A stretch of DNA of 64,000 nt from Gracilariopsis chorda (GCA_003194525.1 NBIV01000038.1:124001-188000), one strand, 5' to 3'; positions 34,727 to 45,420 are shown, numbered from the stretch's first letter. Notes: generated by a model from the letters alone, not told the origin. Numbers and translations are program-made.

Positions 34727-35413
34727 TCAGTATTGCATGAGATCTGTAGGCAAACCACTTTCAAACGCTTTTTCAAGCATAGCGTCGATGCTGGATTGGA
34801 TGTCATTGTGTTGGTCCAGGTCTATTGGGTCCAGCAGGGAAGGGTCTGGAAATGGATCCGATTCGTGTCGTTGGCGGTAGTAATTCGCTCGCGGGCGAGC
34901 ATTGGCAGGGCATGGGTCGTTTGCTTGTTGTAGGCCTTCCAACATCATACGACTCACTGTACCCTGTTGCGTCGGTGATGAAGGGTATCCAATGTGTGAA
35001 CAGTCGGTGCCATCCAGGGCCAGGCAGTTGTTCTCCAATATGGTTCTTGTATCAACATTTAAATGCTGCAATACCGGTAAGCCAATGAGGAGGTTTTCGC
35101 AGGTTAGATCGTCATCTGCAACAAGATACGTCACATTAATGAGCGCTAGTTGGCCCGCAGCAAGTTGTAGTATTGTTCTCGGTGGTTTCCACGACCTGGA
35201 AAATTGAAAAAGTTGTGCTTGCTCGCCAGTTTTTAGAGCAACTTTTAAGGATACAGGATTGATGGATGTGAGCGTTCCGATGCCCATGCTAGCAGCTCTT
35301 TCAGCGAGTTCATGAGAAATAATACTATGGTCACTGCCGTCATTACATCGGCCTTCATTTGCGACGTGTTTGGTTCCATCCAAGAGGGTTATTCGACATG
35401 AAGGGTTTCGCAA
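34727..35413 (-). CDS. G2 protease-bearing ORF, body 1, 228 aa
   Basis: The retropepsin-like active-site stretch NDGSDHSIIS is at about residues 24-33, followed by the second hairpin (NLLIGLPVLQHLNVDT), then a Pro/Asp-rich spacer leading to pol. It is identical to the frame in body 2. It lies between gag and the RT-integrase frame. How the three frames are linked in translation cannot be told from sequence alone; the family may use recoding. Confidence 0.75.
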   Translation of the reverse strand: MRNPSCRITLLDGTKHVANEGRCNDGSDHSIISHELAERAASMGIGTLTSINPVSLKVALKTGEQAQLFQFSRSWKPPRTILQLAAGQLALINVTYLVADDDLTCENLLIGLPVLQHLNVDTRTILENNCLALDGTDCSHIGYPSSPTQQGTVSRMMLEGLQQANDPCPANARPRANYYRQRHESDPFPDPSLLDPIDLDQHNDIQSSIDAMLEKAFESGLPTDLMQY

Positions 35414-35524
35414 ACTCGATTTATCAGGCTTTACGGGGTGTGTGAGCCGTCCAACAGCCGCTCTCAGATGTTCATCACTGCTCTTTGAGCTTTTTGATGA
35501 GTTTCGGTCGTGCCATTTTGGCAG

Positions 35525-36511
35525 TCATCGATGTCGTTGCTTTTTGAGTCGTAAGTCCTTTTTCATTTGTTCCTTTTCTGCTTCATTCGCTTGATTGCAA
35601 TCATCAATCCAGTGCAACTTGCCTTCTGACTTGCATATGGGATGCGGGCAGGGTGGTATTGGGCGATGAGTATTATATTGGCCATGCGTTTGACTTGTCT
35701 TGCTGTGCCTAGGATCTGTTCCGGCGGCATCGGCTTTTGAGGTCAATATTTCTGTTCCTGAAAGCATTTTATTTCTTAATCGTGCTTCTTTGTTATTTTG
35801 TCTTTTTCCGATTTGATTATGATAAATATTTTGGCTTCCATTGTCAATAAGTTGAAAAGCATCTGAAATGGTTAAGCAGTGGTCCATAAATTCTTTGAAA
35901 TCTTTTTTTAAGTTGTGATGTGCTAGTTGGAGGTCTGATTGAATGCGTAAGCGCAATGACTTTGGTTTGATAGACGAAAGAACATGTTGCACAGCTATCT
36001 TCTCATTGGAATGCAAAACCCAGGAGAGACCGTGACGGCGGAGTAGAGTGTGGTAGGAAATGAATAAAGACTCTATGCGAGACCGTGCTCCAATATCTCG
36101 CATATCCATGCGTAGTTCGTGCTCGACAATATGGTCCAGGAAACTTAGATTTGCACATGATTTGGATGGCTCTGCTTTTTTTTCCAGATATGCTCGTAGA
36201 TCCTGATCTGTAAGGGCATCTATATCTGTTACAAACGGGATACGGTTTAATGCCAATGCTGACTCGAGGTACTCAGGATCCACACAAAACTTCAGACTGA
36301 CTGGTTCAACAGGTTTCACTGACAAGGTATTAGTTACAGTGTGTTGTCGTGCTTTTTCTTTGATTTCAGTGCTGTACTGATCATATTTGCGTAAAAACAC
36401 GCGAATCGACTCAGCATCTGTTCGCTTCAGATGAGGGTGTTGGATTGAATAGGAAAAAAAATTATTCTTTGTTGAGGTTTGGGATGATGAATCTTCTTCG
36501 TCTGTGGCCAT
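35525..36511 (-). CDS. G2 Gag, body 1, 328 aa
   Basis: This is a helical capsid-type protein with a C-terminal Cys/His cluster (CPHPICKSEGKLHWIDDC, about residues 287-304) in place of a standard knuckle, and a Lys/Arg-rich tail. It is the same protein as in body 2 (40659-41645) with about one residue different. It is the first frame after the LTR and leader. It would assemble virus-like particles in the cytoplasm. Confidence 0.85.
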   Translation of the reverse strand: MATDEEDSSSQTSTKNNFFSYSIQHPHLKRTDAESIRVFLRKYDQYSTEIKEKARQHTVTNTLSVKPVEPVSLKFCVDPEYLESALALNRIPFVTDIDALTDQDLRAYLEKKAEPSKSCANLSFLDHIVEHELRMDMRDIGARSRIESLFISYHTLLRRHGLSWVLHSNEKIAVQHVLSSIKPKSLRLRIQSDLQLAHHNLKKDFKEFMDHCLTISDAFQLIDNGSQNIYHNQIGKRQNNKEARLRNKMLSGTEILTSKADAAGTDPRHSKTSQTHGQYNTHRPIPPCPHPICKSEGKLHWIDDCNQANEAEKEQMKKDLRLKKQRHR

Positions 36512-36596
36512 AGTGTATGGTAGATATTGTTTAACAGTCTGCTTTTGCTGTATATTTTTGGATGTGATCGAACAACGGAGCGAAGCCAGTGATCAC

Positions 36597-36852
36597 TGTA
36601 GCGTAGTCCGCGATGTTGATGGAGTTCGATGCCCCGAGCAGCAGCAGTTCGCTTCTCAGGTTCTTTATATTTGGTTTGAGAGTCGCCTGATTAGGCTGTA
36701 TTATTCTATTCATCCTATTCAGGAATAATCTAATTACGTGGCTGACTACGTGGCCAGTTCCAGGTAATGTGCGCGCCAGGTCATTTGCTAACTTGGCACG
36801 TAACCTACAGTACATGCATATGCGTATGCTAGTGTATGTGTACCTAGCTACA
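36597..36852 (-). repeat. G2 LTR 2, shared by both bodies
   Basis: It has the same 256 bp. It serves as the 3' LTR of body 2 and the 5' LTR of body 1. Confidence 0.95.
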
Positions 36853-39840
36853 CTCCCCTTCTTCAAGAGCAAGTGTACGCCGAGCCTCTTTTGCCAGGTC
36901 TTGAGGTGTGCTCTTGCGGGATAGCAGTCGCAATAAAATTGCTGGTACGTCTGCGTATACTTGACCGATCGGTTCTAAGGTGTCCTCTGTGGACGGCAGG
37001 CCTTTCCATCTAATGGCGACCATAAGACCTTTTGGTGTTTTTTCCAGACGGAGGAGTCGTGATACAGGCATACCCGTTTCTGATGACAAAACATGGGACA
37101 TTATGACTTTTGTGTCCAGTGATGAATCACAATAAAACTTAAGTCTGGATCCATGTATTTCCTCTAGTTGGCCATTCCGGAGATCTTCTACTTGGAAAAC
37201 GTACTCGTTTAGAACAGATTTGACACGACGTGGACCTCGCCAGCGTAGTGCTAGTTTCTCGCCTTTGCAAAAATGCTCACGGGCTACGAGCACAAAATCG
37301 CCTTCAATAAAATTGGGCAAGGAGCCTCGTGACGCGGCGGCTCGTGATTGTGCGCGGTTTTTTTGAAGTATATTCTGCACCATGGGGTGAAGAGCATTTG
37401 TTAGATTTTGTAGCTGCTGAACATTAAAGGAGCGTTCCCTCTCAATATCGGAGATTGTGACGGCAGTGTTAGTTGTGGTGCGGATAAATGTTGAGATTGG
37501 GGGCCGAGGGTCCATACCAGTAAATGCGCGTATGGGTGCAATGTTTCCACGATGAGGAGTTGGGGTATTGTTCAGAACACTCTGTGCCAATGGTAGTAAG
37601 TCTGGCCACTCTGAATGATCCATTTGCAATTCAGATAGAGTGGCGCGAAACAGTCGCAGTAGTTCCTTACCCACTCTCTCGATACCACCATTACTCCAGG
37701 GTGTATAGGGAAAAGTGAAGTGATGAGGAACTTTCATACGACGGGAAACTTCACGTAATGTTTTGTTTCTGAAATGCGTGGGTCCATCTGACATTAACCC
37801 ACTTGGAACCCCAAATGCGGCACACCAATCGACAATGGCCTGAGCAGCATTTTCGGCACTGGTGCTATCGAAAGCAAAGAACCACTTGTAATCGGAGTGG
37901 TCGTCGCGTAACATGAGGACATACTTCTCCCCAGTTTTGCTTGGAGCTATTTCAATATAATCGAATTGGAGGAGGTCATTTGGTTTTGTGCCATGGACCG
38001 ATGGACCGAACGGTCGAGGGATCTTTTTTCCGCCGATGGTTGAAATGCAGTGTATACAAGCCTTGACGAATGTTCGTATATCGGAGGTTAATGAGGACCA
38101 AAAATAGTACTTCCGGAGAACATGTTCTGTTGTGGAAGGACCCCGATGTCCTCCAGGTCCGCAGTGAGAAATGATGCACAGGCGAAGCTGTAAATCAACC
38201 GCTTCGTCTGGAATCCACACTGCATTATTTGGATTGCGCCATAAACCGGTCTTGCAAGACAAGTTGGCCGGACGGTTTTGCCTGTAACAGTTTTGTATAT
38301 CAGAAATTTCTTCTTCTCTCGGCCACACAAAATCTTTGTCTGTTGTTGAGGGAAGTGCAGGAATGTGAACAATTCGGCGCACTGTGCTTGGAGCTGACCA
38401 TCGTCCGAGTAGATCTGCCCAAACATTATCAAGTCCCCTTATGTGAAAGCAAGTGTAGTTGTACAGACTCAGGCATATTGCCCATCGTAGGACCTTACGA
38501 ACAGTAGTTTGAGATAGATCAGGGACTACTGATAGTGGATCAAAAATGAAAATGAGGTTGTTATGGTCCGTATAAAGATCAAACCCATGCGGTGTGGAAG
38601 CAAGCCAGTGTAGGCGGTTCAGGGTTGCTAGTACAGCGTATGCTTCTTTCTCAAGAATCGACCAACCGAGTTGCGTTGAGTTGAATTGTCCTGATAAGAA
38701 AGCGAGTGGCTCATGTGCTTGTTTAGAGTGTGGTTTTTGTAAGTCTGTTACTGGTACTTGGGTCATTATGCCAGACCAATAATTATCGGACGCATCCGTG
38801 TAAACACAGAGGCGCTTGGATTCATCTCTGTGTGCTAGTGTTATTTGGTTTGCTAACGCATTTTTGCAATCTTCAAATGCAGCGTTTTCTTTGTCTCCCC
38901 ATCCCAGTGAAGATAGCCGTACACGAGCTACTACTCGTTTGGTTCTTTTTCCACAGAACTGGTATACGCGTTCCATAAATTTTTGCAGTGAAGCAGTTAG
39001 CTTGGTAAAGTTCGGGATTCCCAATTTCACCCATTGCAGTGCGCATAAAAAATGTTGGAGATGTGATCCCGTCTGAGGTGGTTGCATCGAGAGTAGACCA
39101 TCGAGGTTCCGAGGATCGAATTTGACTCCTTTTGCCGAAATAAGGCGGCCACACCATCGTACTTCCTTCGCAAACAAAACACATTTAGACTGGTGGAGTT
39201 TGATACTGAATTGAGAGCAGAACTTGAAGAATATACGTATATTGTCGCATAAACTGTCCACAGTTCGGTTATGTAAAAGAATGTCATCGAGCCACGCGAG
39301 AAGCGCCTCGCAAAGGTCTTTCGGTAGGCGTTGGGCCATGACTGATTGTAGATGAGTAACTGCATTAGTCGTGCCATGTAGGACACGCGTGGGTGAGTAA
39401 ACACCATCAGGGGTGATGAACGACTGCAGTTCTTGAGACGATTTCTCCAAGGGTAGTTGCCAATACCCGTTTGAGAGGTCAAAGGTTGCATAATACGAGG
39501 AGCCAGAGAGTTTTGTCAGCTCTTGCTCCAAGTTAGGCATTGGGTAGTGATGTCGAACAGTATACTTGTTCACCGGTCGAAGGTCTACTGTGAAGCGATA
39601 TCGCGCAGGACCTGGTTTCGGAACAAGCAATGGGGCGGATGCCCACGCCGCTGTTGGGTTTGGATATGCCATTCCATGATCTACGAGTTTGTCCACGAAA
39701 TTTGATAAGAATTTTCGTTGATCTTGCGAGTAATTGCGCAAGCGTACTCGCACAGGTTTTGCGTCGGTTGTCAAGGAAATCTTTAACGGTGGTAATTTTG
39801 CAGGTGGTCCCGAGGATAGAGAGGTTCGAAAAATATCCAT
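36844..39840 (-). CDS. G2 Pol, body 2, 998 aa, looks whole
   Basis: Domains in order are: RT (residues 30-240; LLVPKPGPARYRFTVDLRP, ATFDLSNGYWQLPL, LLAWLDDILLHN), RNase H (about 340-470; CVYTDASDNYWSG, GWSILEKEAYAVLATL, YTDHNNLIF) and the integrase zinc domain (about 565-605; HRGPSTTEHVLRKYYFW, CIHCI). The integrase core follows (about 635-760; RDDHSDYKWFF, LMSDGPTHFRN, PWSNGGIERVGKELL), then a C-terminal barrel and a chromodomain (about 925-975; LMVAIRWKGLPSTEDTLEP). Chromodomain integrases (chromoviruses) steer insertion to marked chromatin. It copies element RNA to DNA and inserts it. No break was seen. Confidence 0.93.
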   Translation of the reverse strand: MDIFRTSLSSGPPAKLPPLKISLTTDAKPVRVRLRNYSQDQRKFLSNFVDKLVDHGMAYPNPTAAWASAPLLVPKPGPARYRFTVDLRPVNKYTVRHHYPMPNLEQELTKLSGSSYYATFDLSNGYWQLPLEKSSQELQSFITPDGVYSPTRVLHGTTNAVTHLQSVMAQRLPKDLCEALLAWLDDILLHNRTVDSLCDNIRIFFKFCSQFSIKLHQSKCVLFAKEVRWCGRLISAKGVKFDPRNLDGLLSMQPPQTGSHLQHFLCALQWVKLGIPNFTKLTASLQKFMERVYQFCGKRTKRVVARVRLSSLGWGDKENAAFEDCKNALANQITLAHRDESKRLCVYTDASDNYWSGIMTQVPVTDLQKPHSKQAHEPLAFLSGQFNSTQLGWSILEKEAYAVLATLNRLHWLASTPHGFDLYTDHNNLIFIFDPLSVVPDLSQTTVRKVLRWAICLSLYNYTCFHIRGLDNVWADLLGRWSAPSTVRRIVHIPALPSTTDKDFVWPREEEISDIQNCYRQNRPANLSCKTGLWRNPNNAVWIPDEAVDLQLRLCIISHCGPGGHRGPSTTEHVLRKYYFWSSLTSDIRTFVKACIHCISTIGGKKIPRPFGPSVHGTKPNDLLQFDYIEIAPSKTGEKYVLMLRDDHSDYKWFFAFDSTSAENAAQAIVDWCAAFGVPSGLMSDGPTHFRNKTLREVSRRMKVPHHFTFPYTPWSNGGIERVGKELLRLFRATLSELQMDHSEWPDLLPLAQSVLNNTPTPHRGNIAPIRAFTGMDPRPPISTFIRTTTNTAVTISDIERERSFNVQQLQNLTNALHPMVQNILQKNRAQSRAAASRGSLPNFIEGDFVLVAREHFCKGEKLALRWRGPRRVKSVLNEYVFQVEDLRNGQLEEIHGSRLKFYCDSSLDTKVIMSHVLSSETGMPVSRLLRLEKTPKGLMVAIRWKGLPSTEDTLEPIGQVYADVPAILLRLLSRKSTPQDLAKEARRTLALEEGECS

Positions 39841-39860
39841 GTGATCGTATACCGTCTTCT

Positions 39861-40547
39861 TCAGTATTGCATGAGATCTGTAGGCAAACCACTTTCAAAC
39901 GCTTTTTCAAGCATAGCGTCGATGCTGGATTGGATGTCATTGTGTTGGTCCAGGTCTATTGGGTCCAGCAGGGAAGGGTCTGGAAATGGATCCGATTCGT
40001 GTCGTTGGCGGTAGTAATTCGCTCGCGGGCGAGCATTGGCAGGGCATGGGTCGTTTGCTTGTTGTAGGCCTTCCAACATCATACGACTCACTGTACCCTG
40101 TTGCGTCGGTGATGAAGGGTATCCAATGTGTGAACAGTCGGTGCCATCCAGGGCCAGGCAGTTGTTCTCCAATATGGTTCTTGTATCAACATTTAAATGC
40201 TGCAATACCGGTAAGCCAATGAGGAGGTTTTCGCAGGTTAGATCGTCATCTGCAACAAGATACGTCACATTAATGAGCGCTAGTTGGCCCGCAGCAAGTT
40301 GTAGTATTGTTCTCGGTGGTTTCCACGACCTGGAAAATTGAAAAAGTTGTGCTTGCTCGCCAGTTTTTAGAGCAACTTTTAAGGATACAGGATTGATGGA
40401 TGTGAGCGTTCCGATGCCCATGCTAGCAGCTCTTTCAGCGAGTTCATGAGAAATAATACTATGGTCACTGCCGTCATTACATCGGCCTTCATTTGCGACG
40501 TGTTTGGTTCCATCCAAGAGGGTTATTCGACATGAAGGGTTTCGCAA
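39861..40547 (-). CDS. G2 protease-bearing ORF, body 2, 228 aa
   Basis: It is the twin of 34727-35413, with the NDGSDHSIIS active-site-like motif and the NLLIGLPVL hairpin, in the same position between gag and pol. Confidence 0.75.
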   Translation of the reverse strand: MRNPSCRITLLDGTKHVANEGRCNDGSDHSIISHELAERAASMGIGTLTSINPVSLKVALKTGEQAQLFQFSRSWKPPRTILQLAAGQLALINVTYLVADDDLTCENLLIGLPVLQHLNVDTRTILENNCLALDGTDCSHIGYPSSPTQQGTVSRMMLEGLQQANDPCPANARPRANYYRQRHESDPFPDPSLLDPIDLDQHNDIQSSIDAMLEKAFESGLPTDLMQY

Positions 40548-40658
40548 ACTCGATTTATCAGGCTTTACGGGGTGTGTGAGCCGTCCAACAGCCGCTCTCA
40601 GATGTTCATCACTGCTCTTTGAGCTTTTTGATGAGTTTCGGTCGTGCCATTTTGGCAG

Positions 40659-41645
40659 TCATCGATGTCGTTGCTTTTTGAGTCGTAAGTCCTTTTTCAT
40701 TTGTTCCTTTTCTGCTTCATTCGCTTGATTGCAATCATCAATCCAGTGCAACTTGCCTTCTGACTTGCATATGGGATGCGGGCAGGGTGGTATTGGGCGA
40801 TGAGTATTATATTGGCCATGCGTTTGACTTGTCTTGCTGTGCCTAGGATCTGTTCCGGCGGCATCGGCTTTTGAGGTCAATATTTCTGTTCCTGAAAGCA
40901 TTTTATTTCTTAATCGTGCTTCTTTGTTATTTTGTCTTTTTCCGATTTGATTATGATAAATATTTTGGCTTCCATTGTCAATAAGTTGAAAAGCATCTGA
41001 AATGGTTAAGCAGTGGTCCATAAATTCTTTGAAATCTTTTTTTAAGTTGTGATGTGCTAGTTGGAGGTCTGATTGAATGCGTAAGCGCAATGACTTTGGT
41101 TTGATAGACGAAAGAACATGTTGCACAGCTATCTTCTCATTGGAATGCAAAACCCAGGAGAGACCGTGACGGCGGAGTAGAGTGTGGTAGGAAATGAATA
41201 AAGACTCTATGCGAGACCGTGCTCCAATATCTCGCATATCCATGCGTAGTTCGTGCTCGACAATATGGTCCAGGAAACTTAGATTTGCACATGATTTGGA
41301 TGGCTCTGCTTTTTTTTCCAGATATGCTCGTAGATCCTGATCTGTAAGGGCATCTATATCTGTTACAAACGGGATACGGTTTAATGCCAATGCTGACTCG
41401 AGGTACTCAGGATCCACACAAAACTTCAGACTGACTGGTTCAACAGGTTTCACTGACAAGGTATTAGTTACAGTGTTTTGTCGTGCTTTTTCTTTGATTT
41501 CAGTGCTGTACTGATCATATTTGCGTAAAAACACGCGAATCGACTCAGCATCTGTTCGCTTCAGATGAGGGTGTTGGATTGAATAGGAAAAAAAATTATT
41601 CTTTGTTGAGGTTTGGGATGATGAATCTTCTTCGTCTGTGGCCAT
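40659..41645 (-). CDS. G2 Gag, body 2, 328 aa
   Basis: It is the twin of 35525-36511: helical capsid part, Cys/His cluster near residues 287-304, basic tail. It is the first frame inside LTR 3. Confidence 0.85.
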   Translation of the reverse strand: MATDEEDSSSQTSTKNNFFSYSIQHPHLKRTDAESIRVFLRKYDQYSTEIKEKARQNTVTNTLSVKPVEPVSLKFCVDPEYLESALALNRIPFVTDIDALTDQDLRAYLEKKAEPSKSCANLSFLDHIVEHELRMDMRDIGARSRIESLFISYHTLLRRHGLSWVLHSNEKIAVQHVLSSIKPKSLRLRIQSDLQLAHHNLKKDFKEFMDHCLTISDAFQLIDNGSQNIYHNQIGKRQNNKEARLRNKMLSGTEILTSKADAAGTDPRHSKTSQTHGQYNTHRPIPPCPHPICKSEGKLHWIDDCNQANEAEKEQMKKDLRLKKQRHR

Positions 41646-41730
41646 AGTGTATGGTAGATATTGTTTAACAGTCTGCTTTTGCTGTATATTTTTGGATGTG
41701 ATCGAACAACGGAGCGAAGCCAGTGATCAC

Positions 41731-41986
41731 TGTAGCGTAGTCCGCGATGTTGATGGAGTTCGATGCCCCGAGCAGCAGCAGTTCGCTTCTCAGGTTCTTT
41801 ATATTTGGTTTGAGAGTCGCCTGATTAGGCTGTATTATTCTATTCATCCTATTCAGGAATAATCTAATTACGTGGCTGACTACGTGGCCAGTTCCAGGTA
41901 ATGTGCGCGCCAGGTCATTTGCTAACTTGGCACGTAACCTACAGTACACGCATATGCGTATGCTAGTGTATGTGTACCTAGCTACA
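41731..41986 (-). repeat. G2 LTR 3 (256 bp)
   Basis: This is the 5' LTR of body 2, followed on the plus strand by the CAAGG target copy. Confidence 0.95.
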
Positions 41987-41991
41987 CAAGG

Positions 41992-44260
41992 CCTGCTTGT
42001 TGCCATAATAAGTTTGTCGTTGTCGAGTCCTCACAGGAAGTGACTGGGTACCTCTTCCAACGGCTGGTCAAGGGCAAGCAGTACAGGCCTCCCACTGGGA
42101 GCCAGCAACGTCTTGCCAGGAGCTCTTGCCCAGAGCGGCCTTTCTCAAAAACATCCCACTCAGGCCCAAGTTTCTTTTCAAGCTTCCACCATGCCCAAGA
42201 ATGCAAACGTTTCATTTCTAACCTTACGAGAAGAAACATCGCCAGGAATCCCAGAGCTGCCTATCACCACCGAACAGCTTGCCATCTTCTGCCCCTCTTC
42301 ATTCGAACAAAAGACGTCACATTGTAACCGATGTTCGGTTTCTGTAGGGCATGCGTAGGCGTTTCTCCGTAACTCGGTTTGATAGACTGTATTCCTGGAC
42401 AGGCTGTAGTTTACAGTATACCGTCATACGGATGTAGTTTATACTTAAGCGACGACGTTTTAGTAAACCGAGGTATCGGATCTTAATCAACAACAGCACC
42501 GAAAGTTCGGGGTCTGTTACACACATATCTCAACCGTACTCTGCTAAACCCTCAACTTCCTGCATATTTCTTCAAGAAAGGGGTGAAAACTGCACAGCGG
42601 TACCCATATTTTGTGAAGGGAGTGCTCAGGAACTATTTCATCGTATCAAGTACTGAAGATCTTCGAGGACGTTCATACACCGAGGTACATGAAGACCTTC
42701 GCCTCCGATATCGTAACCAACTTTTGCTTTGCGTCGAGCAGGACCAGCTCGGCTGGATCGAAAATCCAGAAACGCAACAAGCGCAGCCTGAGTCTCCTAA
42801 AGAACTTCTCCCTAATGCACAGGAAGAGGCTCTAGTTAAGATACCCGACGAACCGCCAGTCCTCAACGAATACTTGGAATTCTACTCCGCATTTCACGAA
42901 ATAAATGGGCATCCGCTTAGCACCGACTACCTGTCGAAGAACCACATGGCTCCCCTACTCGGTATACTGTCAAATAAAATATGATAATATGTCTCCACTT
43001 CCGAAAAAAACCTACCGCAAGCATCTCTCCAGTCGAAGAAACAGGTTCTTCTGAAGGATATCTATAAACGAATGGGCAAAGAAACACTATCTGAGTACAA
43101 TCTTAAATGCGACCTTAGATGGCTGTTGGAAGAAGCTATCGAGAAGGAAAAATGTTCTTGTCTCAAACACAATGCATAAGAACCAGTGTTCGTCTGTTGT
43201 TTGCGCAGGAACGAAAATCTGATATTCTTACTCCCCTTATTTTTGATGAACAATGATGGATAGAGCAATGCTCTGAAACTTAAAAAGGGCCATCTAGGTC
43301 TTAATGGTAACAAAGACGGCAAAAGATCGAACTTCGCATAAACTCCCCAACGGCACAGCTCCCAAACATTTGTCTGCTTTTGTCCACCGCTGCCATTTTC
43401 CAATACGCTGTTTATTTCCTCAACGTCACCTCTGCATATCTCAAGGCGAGAAAATTCCAACGCGATATATATATGCGTCCAACACGAGAATGGTGGGTTC
43501 CTGTTGATAGAGGTTGGAAGCTTTTGCCAGCGGTCTACGAACTCGAAGAATCTGGAATGTTATGGCACTCTTCGTGGAAGAATAGCTCCTCGCATATGGC
43601 CTGTCATGCGTCCTCGGCATACCTCAGATGTTACTACTCTAGGAAACCAATGAGATGCTTCTGTCATAATCAAAGACTGTCGATGATATGATATTCGCAG
43701 GAAACTTATCAAAGCTCCATCGGTTTCGAGAGGATCTTTCGGTAATGTCCGAAGTCAGAAGGTTCGGGTACGGCCAGGTGCTCACGGAGAATGAACGGAA
43801 GTCTGCGCCTGCGGGGCAATACAAGAGTATTTTCCTTACTAGGGGAGAATAAGCGTTACTCTCCCCAGTAACGATACTGCGTCCATATCCCTACGGGAGA
43901 ATACTACACTTATATGGCCATGCAGAAAGGCTTTTTTTCTCACTTTTTTTCCAGCTCAAAAATTGCCTCCTAGTTCTTGCACTTGTGTAGTGCCATAATG
44001 TGAGCACCTCAAGCCTTCTAATTATTTGTTTCTGGAATTATTATCCACAATGATAGAACTGAATCAGACCTAAAACTAATATTCTTTGACCAGCTTCAGA
44101 GAAGCCGAGAATTGGTGGTGTTGCAGTAAATACAATCGTCTAGTGAATGGTTGTGGAAAAGTCCATGCCAGACATTGGGGGATAGCAGAAAAAGTACAGT
44201 AGGCACAGTTCTACTCTACAGGCACGAAATAGAGCACAGGTGCTCGCAGAGGTCTTGCTT
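41992..44260 (+). pseudogene. Copia relic C: integrase C-terminus, RT and RNase H pieces
   Basis: PYFVKGVLRNYFIVSSTEDL and LRLRYRNQLLLCVEQDQ form the integrase-RT linker. RT pieces follow (FLNVTSAYLKARKFQRDIYM, VYELEESGMLW at 43380-43570) and then RNase H-like fragments (MPDIGG, then STLQARNRAQ, near 44160-44250). Fossil, with many breaks. Confidence 0.6.
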
Positions 44261-44466
44261 TTCTCTCGCTCCTTCTTACTTCTTTTTTTCACTTCTATGT
44301 CTAAGCTATGGCTGTTCTTATACTACTTGCTCGTGCCTCTTGGGCACGTAATGCCCAAGTGCGCTCGCTCTGCATTCTGTCTGCATTGTTTGTTGCTTGG
44401 GAGCGTTCTCGGGGACGAGCATTCGTCTCATGTGCATTAGCCGTTTGTTGCTCGTTGCGTAGTCTG

Positions 44467-44490
44467 CTTTACGATGTGGTCATCGTAAAG
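44467..44490. repeat. Perfect hairpin, 10-bp stem and 4-base loop
   Basis: CTTTACGATG-TGGT-CATCGTAAAG. It has no T-run after it and no gene next to it, so its role is unknown. Confidence 0.7.
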
Positions 44491-44511
44491 GTTGCAAGTA
44501 GTAGCTTTACT

Positions 44512-44629
44512 TTGCATTAAGCATTCACAGTAAGCAAAAGCAGTATTAAGTGAACTGGCTGTAGTAGCGTCATGTTGCATTAAGCGTTCATAGTAAGCAA
44601 TAGCAGTATTAAGTGAACTAGCATATTCT
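44512..44629 (+). repeat. Short tandem repeat, two units about 63 bp apart
   Basis: Both units read TTGCATTAAGC, then AGTAAGCAA, then AGCAGTATTAAGTGAACT, with two or three differences. Confidence 0.75.
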
Positions 44630-44879
44630 CACAATGGTACACATCCAATTCAGGTGTTACACAATTTTTTTATAGTATGCAACTCCACTCCATCTTGAAT
44701 AACGGGTCATAACTTCTATGAAACAGTGCACGATGAAACTGATAACGATTTGAAACTGCCTGAATCTTGGAAATGAGCTGGCAGTATTTTCAAAGCTGTC
44801 ATGAATCCAGGTCTTGAACTCTAAAAATCTGTCCTTGTGCATATTTGGGCACCTTTCGGACATGCATGGTGAGACATAG

Positions 44880-45420
44880 CGCTCTTGCGCTGCTGCGCTT
44901 GCACAGGCCCCCACCGGCGGCCAGCGTCTATTTGTTTGCTTTGTTACGGCACTGTTCCTGCACGCGCCGTTTACGACGGTCGTGTTGAAAACCAACTTCA
45001 ATAAAAGTAACGTCTTTCCCGAGCCCATTTTCTCACCACTTTGGGGCAAAACCAGTGGCAGCAAAGTAAGTCTCTTATGCCAACAAACTGTTTGACCTCT
45101 TGTTCTCCCCTTTGGGCATTGTCTGCGCAAGTCTATCATTGTACCGACCTGCGTACAATAGACTGCCCAACTAATGTACTTCTACGTTTGAGGTGACCCA
45201 CTTCGTTGGAGCGCTGCGGCTCTTGAGATGCACTGGCTGCCGCCCATGGCCAGCCCATATCAGCCCACTTTATTGGAGCAGTGTGTTATACACCTTTTAC
45301 GATAGTGGTGTTGAAAACCTATTTCAATGAAAAGAATGTTTTACGAGGGCTTCTCTCTACCCCAGTTTTTAAAGACACGAGTGGCATAAAAGCGGGACGT
45401 TTCCTGCCGTGCAAATCTTT
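44880..45420 (+). repeat. Diverged tandem repeat, period about 324 bp
   Basis: GTGTTGAAAACC plus a TTCAAT-AAAA part is found at 44984 and again at 45308. Weaker similarity extends for about 100 bases on each side. It is old, as identity is low. Confidence 0.5.

Larger units (their letters stand above)
31463..41986 (-). mobile_element. Ty3/gypsy family G2 tandem array: LTR-body-LTR-body-LTR
   Basis: Three 256-bp LTRs (31463-31718, 36597-36852, 41731-41986) separate two almost identical bodies of 4.9 kb, both on the minus strand. CAAGG flanks the whole array on both sides (31458-31462 and 41987-41991), a perfect 5-bp target duplication. LTRs differ from each other by only a base or two, so the array is very young. 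Body 2 (36853-41730) looks whole; body 1 has about one visible break. The array sits in copia relic C. Confidence 0.95.
30859..44260 (+). mobile_element. Ty1/copia relic C, split by a gypsy tandem array
   Basis: The plus-strand order is a gag fragment (30859-31457), the gypsy array (31463-41986), then the integrase C-terminus, RT and RNase H (about 41992-44260). It has the same linker and RT style as relic B, in the opposite orientation. It is old, with many breaks, and the piece between gag and the integrase C-terminus is largely gone or unrecognisable. Confidence 0.65.

Noticed and set aside
31463-41986. Assembly duplication as the cause of the two G2 bodies
   Set aside because: Scattered single differences between bodies and LTRs, and one target duplication outside the whole, favour a real tandem; only long reads can settle it.
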